This document shows positions 8,627 through 17,852 of a DNA stretch of 64,000 bases, piece after piece. The stretch is from the NCBI RefSeq assembly GCF_000720425.1, contig NZ_JOAJ01000001.1, forward strand, positions 868,001 to 932,000, in the 5' to 3' direction. This DNA is from Nocardia rhamnosiphila NBRC 108938. Lineage in GTDB: Bacteria > Actinomycetota > Actinomycetes > Mycobacteriales > Mycobacteriaceae. Below the pieces are notes generated by a model. It made no database searches and was not told the origin of the DNA. It was given only the letters and a program-made list of their open reading frames with translations. The position numbers and the translations under genes are program-made. Within the stretch, counting starts at the first letter, position 1, and each line of letters begins with the position of its first letter.

Positions 8627-8641
8627 TTCCGCTTTGTGGAA
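8627..8641. promoter_or_regulatory. Second, imperfect IclR-type dyad
   Basis: TTCCGCTTTGTGGAA resembles the palindrome at 8518-8534 in its TTCC..GGAA ends, with an imperfect centre. It lies 115 bp upstream of the aldo/keto reductase ATG. It could be the site through which IclR controls the plus-strand operon. Confidence 0.4.
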
Positions 8642-8756
8642 CGAGATGTGTTGCTCGAAGTTGTCTGTGCTCCTAGCGTGACGGTGTTCGAAAAGTCAGT
8701 TCCGGGCCAGTTCTCGGGCCGCCGGGCCCGTGCTCCGGATCGTGGGAAAGAAGACC

Positions 8757-9821
8757 ATGACCACAGCCGTCACCAGTACCTCTCTGTCCGGCGCACCGGT
8801 GCGCAGCGCGCTGCCGGAGGAGGGTTTCCGCAGCGTCGGCCGTTCGGGACTGGTGGTATCGGAAGTCGGGATCGGGGCCAGTACCTTCGGCCGGACCGGG
8901 ATGATCGCCGATACGCAGGAAGCGGTCGATCGGATCGTCGGCCGGGCGCTCGATCTCGGGATCACCTATTTCGATGTCGCCGATGTCTACGGCGACCGGG
9001 CGGGCCAGAGCGAGACCATGCTGGGCGCGGCGCTGGGCAACCGGCGCGACCGGGTCGTCATCGGTACGAAGTTCGGTATCGGGCTCGCGGGCCTCAACGG
9101 CCCCGATTGGGGAGTGCGCGGTTCGCGCCGCTATATCCGGCTCGCGGTGGAGGCGTCGCTGCGCCGGCTGCGGACCGACTGGATCGACCTCTACCAGATC
9201 CACACTCCCGACCCGGTCACCCCGATCGAGGAGACCCTGTCGGTACTCGACGACCTGGTGCGCGAGGGAAAGGTTCGCTACCTCGGCACCTCGAACTTCG
9301 CCGGCTGGCAGGTGGCCGACGCCGAATACCTCGCCCGGATCAACGGGCATACGCGGTTCATCTCGGCGACCAACGAGTACAACCTGCTGTGGCGGGAGCC
9401 GGCCAAGGAACTGCTCCCCGCGCTCGCCGCCTACGGGCTGGGGTTCTTCCCGTACTTCCCGCTGCAGAACGGACTGCTCACCGGGAAGTACCGGCGCGAT
9501 GCCGTACCGGCCGGCCGCAAGATCACCAACCTCAAGAAACATCTGCTCGACGCCGCGCCGTGGGAGGCGCTGGAGCGGTACGCCGAGTTCGCCCGGGCCC
9601 GCGATATCACGCCGACCGCACTGGCCTTCGGCTGGTTGCTCGCCCACGACTCGGTATCCAGCGTGATCGCCGGGGTGACCGAACCGGACCAGCTCGACGA
9701 CAATCTCGCGGCTTCCCGCTGGCGGCCCACCCCGGCCGAATTCGCCGAACTCACCGCGCTGTTCGCCGGCGACCTCAGCGGAGCGCCCGGGCAGGTCACC
9801 GGTTCCGCGACGCGGCCCTGA
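8757..9821 (+). CDS. Aldo/keto reductase
   Basis: 354-residue (beta/alpha)8 NADPH oxidoreductase. Catalytic tetrad pieces are visible: D and Y in FDVADVYGDRAG, K in VVIGTKFG and H in LYQIHTPD. The C-terminal cofactor region is SVIAGVTEPDQLDDNLAA. ATG 8757 follows GGGAAAGAAG, a good ribosome-binding site; an upstream in-frame GTG-type start has none. First gene of a six-gene operon with two FMN monooxygenases and an SsuCAB-like transporter. A likely role is reducing an aldehyde or ketone released by the monooxygenases, inferred from context. Confidence 0.9.
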   Translation: MTTAVTSTSLSGAPVRSALPEEGFRSVGRSGLVVSEVGIGASTFGRTGMIADTQEAVDRIVGRALDLGITYFDVADVYGDRAGQSETMLGAALGNRRDRVVIGTKFGIGLAGLNGPDWGVRGSRRYIRLAVEASLRRLRTDWIDLYQIHTPDPVTPIEETLSVLDDLVREGKVRYLGTSNFAGWQVADAEYLARINGHTRFISATNEYNLLWREPAKELLPALAAYGLGFFPYFPLQNGLLTGKYRRDAVPAGRKITNLKKHLLDAAPWEALERYAEFARARDITPTALAFGWLLAHDSVSSVIAGVTEPDQLDDNLAASRWRPTPAEFAELTALFAGDLSGAPGQVTGSATRP

Positions 9822-9856
9822 GCCCCATCCATCCTTCGATTCAGGCAGAGGCGGAT

Positions 9857-11317
9857 ATGTCCGACGAATCCGGCGCCGACCGGCAGCTGCACCTCGGTTA
9901 CATGTACTGGTCCAACGGCACCCATCCGGCGGGCTGGCGCCTGCCCGAGGCCGTACACGACCGAGGTTTCGACGGGGGATACCTCGTCGAACTCGCGCAA
10001 CTCGCGGAGTCGGCGAAATTCGATTTCTTCTTCTTCGGCGACCGGCTCGCCACCGGGCCGGAGTACCAGTTCACCAACACCTCGGTGCTGGCACGGATCG
10101 AACCGTTCACGGCGGCGAGTTATATCGCCACGGCGACGAGCCGGATCGGGATAGTGGTCACCGCGAATCCGACCTATTACGAACCGTTCAATCTGGCCCG
10201 GCTCACCGCCTCGCTCGATCACATCTCGGCGGGGCGGGCCTCGTGGAATATCGTGACCGGTGCCGACCATCGGGCCGCGGCCAACTACACTCGGACCGAG
10301 CACGGCGACGCGTCGGCCCGGTACGACCGGGCCGACGAATTCGTCGGCGTGGTCCGCGATCTGTGGGACAGCTGGGAGGACGACGCCTTCGTCCGCAACC
10401 CGGAAACCGGCGAATTCGTGGTCGCCGATCGTATCCACCCGGTGAACCACCGCGGGCGGTCCTTCCGGATCCGGGGCCCGCTGAACATGGCCCGGCCACC
10501 GCAGGGACAGCCGGTGATCCTGCACGCGGGGACCTCCGACCGCTCGCGTGATCTCGGTGCGCGCGAGGCGGATGTCCTCTTCGCCGCTGCCGCCACGATC
10601 GAGCAGGGCAAGGCCTACGCCGAGGAGATCCGGCGGCGCGCGGCCGATTTCGGCCGGGCGCGGTCGTCGCTCGCTATCCTGCCCGGCCTCACTCCCATCG
10701 TCGCCGAGACGCGGCAGGCCGCCCGCGCCCGCTACGACCGGCTCAACGAGCTGCTCGTGCTGGACGACGACTTCCGGTTCGGCGGCCGCGCTCCCGAACA
10801 GTGGGGCGTGGGCAGCGCCGCCCCGCGCGAGGCGCAGGGTCCGGGTCTGCGGAATCTGGGGGCGTTGTCCCAGCGCGTGGGTGTCGACCTCACCGCGCGG
10901 GAACTCGGCGATCCGCTGGACGATGCGACCGTCGCGCGGTTCGATCCGGCCGGCCGGGCCCTGCTGAACACCACCGCGGCCCGGACCGGCCGCGCGGTGG
11001 GCGGCGCGGATCCGCTGACCGTTCGCGATCTGCTCAACACCCATATCGTGGGCGGTCACGTGGTGGTGGGCGGTCCGGCCGATATCGCCGACTACATCCA
11101 GGCGTGGTTCGAGTCGGGCGCTTCCGATGGCTTCAATATCCAGTCCGCATACCTCATCGAACAGTTCGAGGCGTTCGTCCGTCTCGTCGTACCCGAACTG
11201 CAGCGGCGCGGACTGTTCCGTACCGAGTACACCGGCCGGACCCTGCGCGAACACCTCGGCCTGGACCGGCCGGACAACCGCTGGGCCCGTGAGAACACCC
11301 GAGCGGGAGGAGAGTGA
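9857..11317 (+). CDS. LLM-class flavin-dependent monooxygenase (NtaA/SnaA/DszA family)
   Basis: 486-residue FMNH2-dependent monooxygenase of the bacterial luciferase-like fold. Characteristic segments are the N-terminal AESAKFDFFFFGDRL, SRIGIVVTANPTYYEPF, LDHISAGRASWNIVTGAD and a C-terminal VVPELQRRGLFRTEYTG. The family oxidises chelators, sulfones or alkyl sulfides using flavin from a separate reductase; none is encoded in this operon. ATG 9857 begins the homology. The gene sits 35 bp after the reductase stop and 3 bp before its paralogue, so it is tightly co-transcribed. Confidence 0.9.
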   Translation: MSDESGADRQLHLGYMYWSNGTHPAGWRLPEAVHDRGFDGGYLVELAQLAESAKFDFFFFGDRLATGPEYQFTNTSVLARIEPFTAASYIATATSRIGIVVTANPTYYEPFNLARLTASLDHISAGRASWNIVTGADHRAAANYTRTEHGDASARYDRADEFVGVVRDLWDSWEDDAFVRNPETGEFVVADRIHPVNHRGRSFRIRGPLNMARPPQGQPVILHAGTSDRSRDLGAREADVLFAAAATIEQGKAYAEEIRRRAADFGRARSSLAILPGLTPIVAETRQAARARYDRLNELLVLDDDFRFGGRAPEQWGVGSAAPREAQGPGLRNLGALSQRVGVDLTARELGDPLDDATVARFDPAGRALLNTTAARTGRAVGGADPLTVRDLLNTHIVGGHVVVGGPADIADYIQAWFESGASDGFNIQSAYLIEQFEAFVRLVVPELQRRGLFRTEYTGRTLREHLGLDRPDNRWARENTRAGGE

Positions 11318-11320
11318 CCC

Positions 11321-12748
11321 ATGTCCGACACACGCAGAGAACTGCATCTGGGGCTCATGTTCTGGGCCACCGGCACCCACACCGCCGGCTGGCGGTATCC
11401 CGGCGCCCGGGCCGACGGCGCCTTCGATATCGAGTTCATCCAGGAGGTGACCCGGCTGGTGGAGGCGGCGAAATTCGATTTCCTGTTCCTCGGGGACCGG
11501 CTGGCCACCGATCCGGCGCTGGCCAAGACCAACCCGGCCCAGATGTCGCGGATGGAACCGTTCACCGTCGCCTCCGCCATCGCGGCCGCGACCTCCCATA
11601 TCGGTATCGCCGTCACCGCGAACCCGACCTACTACGACCCCTATACCGTTGCCCGGCTCACCGCCTCGCTGGACTATCTCAGCCGGGGCCGGGCGGCGTG
11701 GAACCTGGTCACCGGCGCCGACGGCGCCGCGGCGTACAACTTCGGCCGGGACGGTCATTGGGATACCGAGAAGCGCTACGACTGGGCCGACGAGTTCGTG
11801 GACGTGGTACGCGCGCTGTGGGACAGCTGGGAGGACGACGCGTTCACCCGGGACAAGACCGGCGGCCGCTATATCGACGAGTCCAAACTGCACACCATCG
11901 ACCATGTGGGAGAACACTTCTCGGTCAAGGGGCCGCTGAACGTGGCGCGCCCCCCGCAGGGCCAGGTGATCCTGTTGCACGCGGGCACGTCGGATCGATC
12001 GCGGGAACTGGGCGCCCGGGAAGCCGATGTGATCTTCGCCGGCCAGCCCGATCTGGAGTCGGCCAAGGAGTACTACGCCGATGTGAAGGCCCGGGCGGCC
12101 CGGTACGGGCGCACCGCCGACGAGATCCAGATCCTGCCCGGGCTGAGCGTGGTGGTGGCCCCCACCACCGGCGAGGCGGTGCAGATCTACGACCGGCTGA
12201 ATTCGCTGGTACCGCTGGATCCCGCACACGAAACCGTCGATTCGGTGCGGTTCGGCGGTCTCGGGCAGGGATTGAAACGCAATCTCGCCTCGGTCTCCCA
12301 GGTCCTCGAGCTGGATGTGACCGGGTACGGCATCGACGATCCGGTGTCCCGGGAGGTGTTCGACTCGTCGGCTCCCGCGGGGCGCAAGGTCTTCGCGGGT
12401 ATCACCGAGACGACCCGGCGCACGGTCGAGGGCGCGGCGCCGATCACCTATTTCGACCTGATCAACGCCATCACCGTCGGCTCCCGGACCGTGGTCGGGA
12501 ACCCGGTCGAGGTGGCCGACCATATCCAGCGCTGGTTCGAGGAAGGCGCGGCCGACGGTTTCAATATCTTTCCCGATTTCGTGCCGGGCTCGGTGCAGGC
12601 GTTCACCGAGCTGGTGGTGCCCGAACTACAGCGGCGCGGCCTGTTCCGTACCGATTACGCGGGCACGACATTCCGCGATCACCTGAGCCTCGAACGTCCG
12701 GGTAACCGGCACAGCGACCGGCGCCCGCTCCTGTCGGAACCGAACTGA
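11321..12748 (+). CDS. LLM-class flavin-dependent monooxygenase, paralogue of upstream gene
   Basis: 475 residues, same family as the preceding gene and colinear with it: AAKFDFLFLGDRL, SHIGIAVTANPTYYDPY, LDYLSRGRAAWNLVTGAD, WDSWEDDAF and a matching VVPELQRRGLFRTDYAG tail. The two genes probably arose by tandem duplication and may act on related substrates or as consecutive steps. Identity looks moderate throughout, so the duplication is old. ATG 11321 lies 4 bp after the previous stop. Confidence 0.9.
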   Translation: MSDTRRELHLGLMFWATGTHTAGWRYPGARADGAFDIEFIQEVTRLVEAAKFDFLFLGDRLATDPALAKTNPAQMSRMEPFTVASAIAAATSHIGIAVTANPTYYDPYTVARLTASLDYLSRGRAAWNLVTGADGAAAYNFGRDGHWDTEKRYDWADEFVDVVRALWDSWEDDAFTRDKTGGRYIDESKLHTIDHVGEHFSVKGPLNVARPPQGQVILLHAGTSDRSRELGAREADVIFAGQPDLESAKEYYADVKARAARYGRTADEIQILPGLSVVVAPTTGEAVQIYDRLNSLVPLDPAHETVDSVRFGGLGQGLKRNLASVSQVLELDVTGYGIDDPVSREVFDSSAPAGRKVFAGITETTRRTVEGAAPITYFDLINAITVGSRTVVGNPVEVADHIQRWFEEGAADGFNIFPDFVPGSVQAFTELVVPELQRRGLFRTDYAGTTFRDHLSLERPGNRHSDRRPLLSEPN

Positions 12749-12755
12749 AAGGACC

Positions 12756-13616
12756 ATGACGGTGGCTCTCGACCAAGCCGAGGCAGTAGTCGTACGCCCG
12801 GCCGCAGTGCGGCCCCGGAAGCAGTCCGCGGGCCGGCGGCTCCGTGCGGCGGTGTCCCCGAAGAACCTGGCCGTGCTTGCCGGCCAGCTCGCGGTCGTCG
12901 CCGTGGTGCTGGCGATCCTGCAGTGGCTGGTGGATTCGGGGCGGGTGGAATCGATCTACCTGGCCTCACCGACCCAGGTACTCGGCGTATTCCCGCGGCT
13001 CATCAGCGAGGAGCATCTCTTCGGAAATCTGCTGATCACCCTGTACGAGGCGGTCGTCGGGACGGCCCTGGCGTTCGTGTTCGGTGTGGCGACCGGAATC
13101 TATATGGGGCTGTCGCGTACCGCCGAGCGGTTCCTCAACCCGTTCATCGGCGGCGCCATGGCCGTCCCGAAGGTCACCATCATCCCGCTGCTCACCCTGT
13201 ACCTGGGCGTGGGAGTCAACCACAAGATCGTGATCGTCTTCCTGTTCGGCTACTTCCTGTTCGTGTTCAACACGATCGCCGGGATCAAACAGGTCCAGGA
13301 GAGTCATCTCAAGGTCGCCCGGGCCAACGGTGCGTCCCGGTGGCAGACGATCGTGAAGGTGATCCTGCCGTCCGCGTCGCCCAGTATCGTCGCCGCCTTG
13401 CGGATCGAGGCGGGCACCGCGCTGGTGGCGGCACTGTTCGCGGAGATCATCGCTTCCAAGGCAGGGCTGGGCAATATGCTCAATCGCGCCATCGGCGTCT
13501 ACGACACCGCGACCCTGTTCGCGCTGGTCCTGTCCATCACGGTGTTCTCGGTTCTCATCATCGCGGCCGTGAATCTGCTGGAGAAGAAAGTCCTTCTCCG
13601 CTGGAAGTACGCCTGA
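12756..13616 (+). CDS. ABC transporter permease (SsuC/TauC-like)
   Basis: 286-residue inner-membrane permease with about six hydrophobic helices. The cytoplasmic EAA loop is visible in VARANGASRWQTIVKVILPSA, where NitT/TauT-type permeases contact the ATPase. The first about 35 residues are a charged cytoplasmic tail. ATG 12756, 7 bp after the monooxygenase stop. With the lipoprotein and ATPase downstream it forms a complete importer for a small organic anion, probably the substrate of the two monooxygenases. Confidence 0.92.
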   Translation: MTVALDQAEAVVVRPAAVRPRKQSAGRRLRAAVSPKNLAVLAGQLAVVAVVLAILQWLVDSGRVESIYLASPTQVLGVFPRLISEEHLFGNLLITLYEAVVGTALAFVFGVATGIYMGLSRTAERFLNPFIGGAMAVPKVTIIPLLTLYLGVGVNHKIVIVFLFGYFLFVFNTIAGIKQVQESHLKVARANGASRWQTIVKVILPSASPSIVAALRIEAGTALVAALFAEIIASKAGLGNMLNRAIGVYDTATLFALVLSITVFSVLIIAAVNLLEKKVLLRWKYA

Positions 13617-13654
13617 CATCCGGCTCTGCCGACACCCATATCGAAGGAACAACT

Positions 13655-14683
13655 GTGTTCAAGAAGAGATCTCTGGCCGTTCTCGCCGGCGCGGTGGCGC
13701 TGGTCCTGGCGGCGACCGGCTGCTCCGGCACCGTCGAATCCCTGGCGGGTGAGGGCGGTTCCGCCGCCGACGGCCGCAGTGTGCTGACCCTGCAGGACAG
13801 CACCTCCTATACGCAGTTGCCGATTCGTTTCGGTGTCGAGAAGGGTTTCTTCGACGCCGAGAACCTCGAGGTGAAATTCACCCAGGTCCAGGACGCGGTG
13901 ACCGGTGTCGCGACCGGGGCGTTGACCTTCGCGTTCGGCCCTACCAGCAACTATCTGCGGGCGGCCGAGAAGGGTGCGCCGATCAAGATCATCAGTTCGG
14001 CATTCCGGAGCAAGGGACCGTTCTTCCTCATCGCGCGGCCCGAGATCAAATCCTTCGCCGATCTGCGCGGCAAGACCATCGGGATCGCCACGGCCGGTAG
14101 CAGTATGGAGACCTACACGCGCAAGATCCTCACCGCCAACGGTGTCGATCCCGACGAGGTGAGCTTTATCGCCAACGGCGTGAACGAACAGGCCTACGGC
14201 ACTCTCACCAGCGGTCAGGTGGACGCGACCATCATCCATCAGCCGTTCCCCGCGCTGGGCGAACTCCAGGGCGAATCGGTGACACTGGCCCGCGGCTGGG
14301 ACTACCTGCCGACCTACCACACCGGCGTGCTGATCGCCGGAAACGATGTGATCGACAAGGATCCGGACCTGCTGCGCCGCAGCCTGCGCGCCTACTTCAA
14401 GGCCTACACCTACGCGAAAGAGCACTACGACGAGTACCTGCCGTGGCTGAAATCCAAGCTCGGCACCATCGATCCGAAGGCGGTGGAACTCGCCCTGCGG
14501 CAGGAAGACGATATCTGGGACAACAACCCGGCCGTCGATCCGGTGGCGATCCGCGATACCCAGGACATCGAAATCGAAATGGGTCTGCAGGACGTGCGCT
14601 ACGACGCCGACAAGTACATCGATACGCAGTTCATCCCGCAGGAGTACGTGCAGGATTTCACCTACCCGCGGCCGGCGCGCTGA
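13655..14683 (+). CDS. ABC transporter substrate-binding lipoprotein (SsuA/NMT1-like)
   Basis: 342-residue periplasmic-type binding protein with a lipoprotein signal: positive N-terminus (VFKKRS), hydrophobic core, and lipobox AATGC with Cys23 as the acylation site. The body shows the NMT1/SsuA pattern: YTQLPIRFGVEKGFFDAENLEVKF, GKTIGIATAGSSMETYTRKIL and SGQVDATIIHQPFPAL. GTG 13655 gives the complete signal peptide; earlier in-frame sequence overlaps the permease. The ligand is unknown; sulfonates and pyrimidine precursors are typical of the family. Confidence 0.9.
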   Translation: MFKKRSLAVLAGAVALVLAATGCSGTVESLAGEGGSAADGRSVLTLQDSTSYTQLPIRFGVEKGFFDAENLEVKFTQVQDAVTGVATGALTFAFGPTSNYLRAAEKGAPIKIISSAFRSKGPFFLIARPEIKSFADLRGKTIGIATAGSSMETYTRKILTANGVDPDEVSFIANGVNEQAYGTLTSGQVDATIIHQPFPALGELQGESVTLARGWDYLPTYHTGVLIAGNDVIDKDPDLLRRSLRAYFKAYTYAKEHYDEYLPWLKSKLGTIDPKAVELALRQEDDIWDNNPAVDPVAIRDTQDIEIEMGLQDVRYDADKYIDTQFIPQEYVQDFTYPRPAR

Positions 14684-14714
14684 CCCCGCGACGGCACGAC
14701 ACGATCAGCGAGGT

Positions 14715-15488
14715 ATGTCCGTGGCAACCTTCGAAGTACGCGGTGTGGGCAAAGAATTCCCCACCGAGCCGCCGGTCCGGGCGCTCGACGGAATAGACCT
14801 GACCATCGGCGAAGGCGAATTCGTCGTCCTCCTGGGCCCCAGCGGCTGCGGCAAGAGCACACTGCTCGACATCCTGTCCGGACTCCAGGACACGACCGAG
14901 GGCGAGGTGCTGTTCGAGGGCGAGCCGGTCGCCGGTACGAACAGCAGGATCGGGGTGGTGTTCCAGGATGCCTCGCTGTATCCGTGGCGCACCGTGGCCC
15001 GCAATGTCGAACTCGGCCTGGAGTTCCGCGGGGTGCCGCGCGCCGAGCGGCGCGCGGCCGCCGCGGAGTACCTGGCCCAGGTCGGGCTGGCCGGTTTCGA
15101 ACGGAAGTATCCGCACCAGCTGTCCGGTGGTATGCGGCAGCGGGCCGGGATCGCCCGGACGCTGGCGACCGAACCCGCGGTCCTGCTCATGGACGAACCG
15201 TTCGGCGCCGTCGACCATCTGACCCGGATCCAGCTGCAACGGGATCTGCTGGCACTGTGGGAGAGCCGCCGCCGTACGGTCGTCTTCGTCACCCATGACG
15301 TGGGGGAGGCGGTATACCTGGCCGACCGCGTGATCCTGTTGTCGCCGCGGCCGGGCCGGGTGTACCGCGAATTCTCCATCGATGTGCCGCGGCCGCGCCG
15401 CAAAGGCGATATCGAACTGCTCGCGCTGGAGAGCGAGATCTATCGGGCGCTGAGCCGGATCGAGGAGCAGGCGGAGGCGGGGCTGTGA
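14715..15488 (+). CDS. ABC transporter ATP-binding protein (SsuB/TauB-like)
   Basis: 257-residue ATPase with Walker A GPSGCGKST (near residue 42), Q-loop in VVFQDASLYPW, signature LSGGM, Walker B VLLMDEPFGAVD and the switch THD. It energises the permease and lipoprotein just upstream. Last gene of the plus-strand operon; its stop is 3 bp from the convergent SDR gene. The order permease-binding protein-ATPase differs from E. coli ssuACB. Confidence 0.93.
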   Translation: MSVATFEVRGVGKEFPTEPPVRALDGIDLTIGEGEFVVLLGPSGCGKSTLLDILSGLQDTTEGEVLFEGEPVAGTNSRIGVVFQDASLYPWRTVARNVELGLEFRGVPRAERRAAAAEYLAQVGLAGFERKYPHQLSGGMRQRAGIARTLATEPAVLLMDEPFGAVDHLTRIQLQRDLLALWESRRRTVVFVTHDVGEAVYLADRVILLSPRPGRVYREFSIDVPRPRRKGDIELLALESEIYRALSRIEEQAEAGL

Positions 15489-15491
15489 ACC

Positions 15492-16229
15492 CTAGGCGTT
15501 GGCGCCGCCGTCGACCGTGAGCGTGCTGCCGGTGACGAAGGCGCCGCCCTCGCCGGCCAGATAGGCGACGGCGGCGGCGATCTCGGTGGCCGCCGCGTAC
15601 CGGCCGAGCGCGGTGGCCGCCCGCTGGGCGTCGGCCGGCGCACGGTCGGCGGGATTCATCTCGGTATCGGTCGAACCCGGCTGCACCACATTGACCGTGA
15701 TACCGCGCGGGCCCAGGTCGCGGGCGAGCCCTTTGGTGAAACCGATCAACGCGGCCTTGCTCATCGAGTACAGGCTCAGGCCCGGGCGGGTCGCCCGTTC
15801 GGCGAGGTTGCTCCCGATACTGATGATGCGGCCGCCCGCACCGAGATGCGGGCTCGCCGCCCGCGCGGCCGCGAACGCGGCGCGGACGTGCAGGTTCATG
15901 GTCTCGTCGAACTGTTCCATGGTCAGTTCGTCGATGGTGCCGTAGGGAAATATTCCCGCGTTGTTGACCACGATGTCGAGCCTGCCGAACTCGGTCACGG
16001 TCCGTTCCACGGCGGCCGGTACCGCCTCCGGGTCCGTGGCGGGCGCGGGCACGGCCAATGCGCGCCGGCCGGTATCACGGATCCGCGCGACCACCTCGTC
16101 GGCGGGTCCGGCCGCGGTGTTGTAGGTGAGCACGATATCCGCGCCGTCGGCGGCCAGCCGCTCCGCGATCGCGGAGCCGATACCCCGGCTACCGCCCGTC
16201 ACCAAAGCGACTTTTCCTTCTAGATCCAT
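15492..16229 (-). CDS. Short-chain dehydrogenase/reductase
   Basis: 245-residue classical SDR. Cofactor motif TGGSRGIG near residue 11, NNAG motif (VVNNAGIF), catalytic Ser in ISIGSNL, YxxxK in YSMSK, and a C-terminal GSTLTVDGG. It resembles 3-oxoacyl-ACP-reductase-like SDRs, but the substrate is unknown. ATG 16229. It is divergent from a TetR gene 88 bp away, which is its probable regulator; the space holds an AT-rich stretch (16240-16270) without a convincing perfect dyad. Confidence 0.9.
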   Translation of the reverse strand: MDLEGKVALVTGGSRGIGSAIAERLAADGADIVLTYNTAAGPADEVVARIRDTGRRALAVPAPATDPEAVPAAVERTVTEFGRLDIVVNNAGIFPYGTIDELTMEQFDETMNLHVRAAFAAARAASPHLGAGGRIISIGSNLAERATRPGLSLYSMSKAALIGFTKGLARDLGPRGITVNVVQPGSTDTEMNPADRAPADAQRAATALGRYAAATEIAAAVAYLAGEGGAFVTGSTLTVDGGANA

Positions 16230-16317
16230 TTCAACTCCCGATATTTATGCAGTGATCGTTACACAAATAGGTACCGTGGATAGCATGGGCATGTCAACAG
16301 CGCAGAGTGGAGGTGCG

Positions 16318-16938
16318 ATGCCGGGTCCTGGCCGCCCGCGGAGCTTCGATCGGGACGCCGCGCTGCGCGCCGCCATGTACCTGTTCTGGGAACACGGGTA
16401 CGAGGGCGTCTCGATCAGCGACCTCACCGCTGCGATGGGTATCGGCGCGCGGAGCCTCTACACCGCCTTCGGCTCCAAAGAGGAGCTGTTCCGCGAGGCC
16501 GTCGCACTCTACGGGAGCGCGGCCCCGCGCCCCATGGACCGGATGCGCACCGCGCGGGAAGCGGTGGAGGCGATGCTGCGGCAGAAGGTGGATGCCAACC
16601 TCGACCCGGCGACGCCGCTGGGCTGCATGGTGGTGCTCGCGGCCACCAATGTCACTCCGGACAACACCCACGTCCGGGACCTGCTCGCGGAAATGCGGGC
16701 CCGGGACCGTGCCGAACTGCTCGCCCGGCTCGAGCGCGGACGCACCGACGGCGACATACCGGCCGGTGCGGATATCGAAGCCGTGGCCTCGTTCTATCTG
16801 ACCGTCCTGCACGGTCTGGCGATCCGGACCCGCGACGGCTGTTCGCGCGCGGACGCCCAGCGGGTGGTGGACCATGCGATGCAGGCCTGGGACAGTGTCG
16901 CCGCCCCCGCTCCCGCTCGATCTATCGTGCAGAAGTGA
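16318..16938 (+). CDS. TetR/AcrR family transcriptional regulator
   Basis: 206 residues. It opens MPGPGRPRSF, a common TetR start, followed by the HTH (MYLFWEHGYEGVSISDLTAAMGI..SLYTAFGSKEELF) and a C-terminal domain with GCMVVLAATN. I chose ATG 16318 with GTGGAGG just ahead; in-frame ATGs at 16285 and 16291 are alternatives. Its stop overlaps the GTG of the next regulator by 4 bp. It probably controls the divergent SDR. Confidence 0.88.
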   Translation: MPGPGRPRSFDRDAALRAAMYLFWEHGYEGVSISDLTAAMGIGARSLYTAFGSKEELFREAVALYGSAAPRPMDRMRTAREAVEAMLRQKVDANLDPATPLGCMVVLAATNVTPDNTHVRDLLAEMRARDRAELLARLERGRTDGDIPAGADIEAVASFYLTVLHGLAIRTRDGCSRADAQRVVDHAMQAWDSVAAPAPARSIVQK

Positions 16939-17813
16939 GCACCGGTGACCGGGCGCGGCACGCGACCGCCCGTGACCGGCGGCGGACGGAACTACGTGAG
17001 TTCCTGCGCAGCCGCCGCGAACGGCTGAGCCCGGCGGCGGCGGGGCTACCCGATACGGGCCGGCGCCGGACACCCGGGTTGCGCCGGGAAGAGGTCGCGG
17101 TGCTGGCCGGGGTGGGGGTCTCCTGGTACACGTGGCTGGAACAGGGTCGCGATATCAAGGTGTCCGGCGACGTACTGGACGCGGTGGCGCGAGCGTTGCG
17201 GCTCGACGAGATCGAACGCGCCCATCTGTACCGGCTGGCGGGGCTCGAGCCGCCGCCGCGGCAGGCCGCCGCCTCGGTCCCGGCCTCGCCCCAACTGCAC
17301 CGGTTGCTGGCGAGCTGGGCGCCCCGGCCGGCGTATATCCGGGACCGGCACTGGAACTTCACCGCGGTCAACGACGCGGCGCGCGTGGTGTTCGGCTATG
17401 GCGACACCGACCACAACTGCCTGGTCTCGTACTTCACCAATGCGCGTTTCCGGGCCCTGAACGAGCACTGGGAGCGCATCGCGCCCGAAACCGTCGCGGG
17501 TTTCCGGGCCGATTCGGCGCGCTATCCCGAAGACCCGGAGTTCGACCGCCTCGCCGGGGACCTGGCACTGGTCAGCCCGGAGTTCGCCGAACTGTGGGCA
17601 CGCCACGACGCGGCCGAACACACCACCGCGATCAAGGCCGTCGCACACCCCGAGGCCGGCACGCTGACCTTCGAAGCCACCCTCCTCCCGCTGCCCGAGT
17701 TTCCCGGCCACCACGTGATCCTGCACAACCCGGTCGCCGGGACCGGTACCGGCGACCGGCTCGACGAGTTGATGCGCGCCCATCCTGGTGGTGTCACACC
17801 CACCATGAACTGA
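16935..17813 (+). CDS. XRE-family regulator with MmyB-like ligand-binding domain
   Basis: 292 residues. An N-terminal HTH (RREEVAVLAGVGVSWYTWLEQGRDIKVS) is followed by the MmyB-type PAS-like domain (RPAYIRDRHWNFTAVNDAARVVFG), typical of actinomycete regulators adjacent to oxidoreductases. GTG 16935 overlaps the TetR stop (GTGA), so the two regulators are translationally coupled. It probably regulates the downstream oxidoreductase at 17853. Confidence 0.9.
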   Translation: MSTGDRARHATARDRRRTELREFLRSRRERLSPAAAGLPDTGRRRTPGLRREEVAVLAGVGVSWYTWLEQGRDIKVSGDVLDAVARALRLDEIERAHLYRLAGLEPPPRQAAASVPASPQLHRLLASWAPRPAYIRDRHWNFTAVNDAARVVFGYGDTDHNCLVSYFTNARFRALNEHWERIAPETVAGFRADSARYPEDPEFDRLAGDLALVSPEFAELWARHDAAEHTTAIKAVAHPEAGTLTFEATLLPLPEFPGHHVILHNPVAGTGTGDRLDELMRAHPGGVTPTMN

Positions 17814-17852
17814 CACTGCCTCCCGGCTCCGGATGCCCGCAGGATCGTTGTC

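Noticed and set aside
8597..9856. Extension of the first FMN monooxygenase upstream through the aldo/keto reductase gene in another frame
   Set aside because: The extension is Arg/Gly-rich shadow of the reductase. Monooxygenase homology begins exactly at ATG 9857.
9431..12523. Long minus-strand open frame (about 1,030 codons) opposite the two FMN monooxygenase genes
   Set aside because: It is the GC-bias mirror of three well-supported plus-strand genes. It has Arg/Gly/His-rich composition and no recognisable motif.
16240..16275. Possible TetR operator GTGATCGTTAC between the SDR and TetR genes
   Set aside because: The arms match at only three of five positions. It is an AT-rich promoter area without a convincing dyad.
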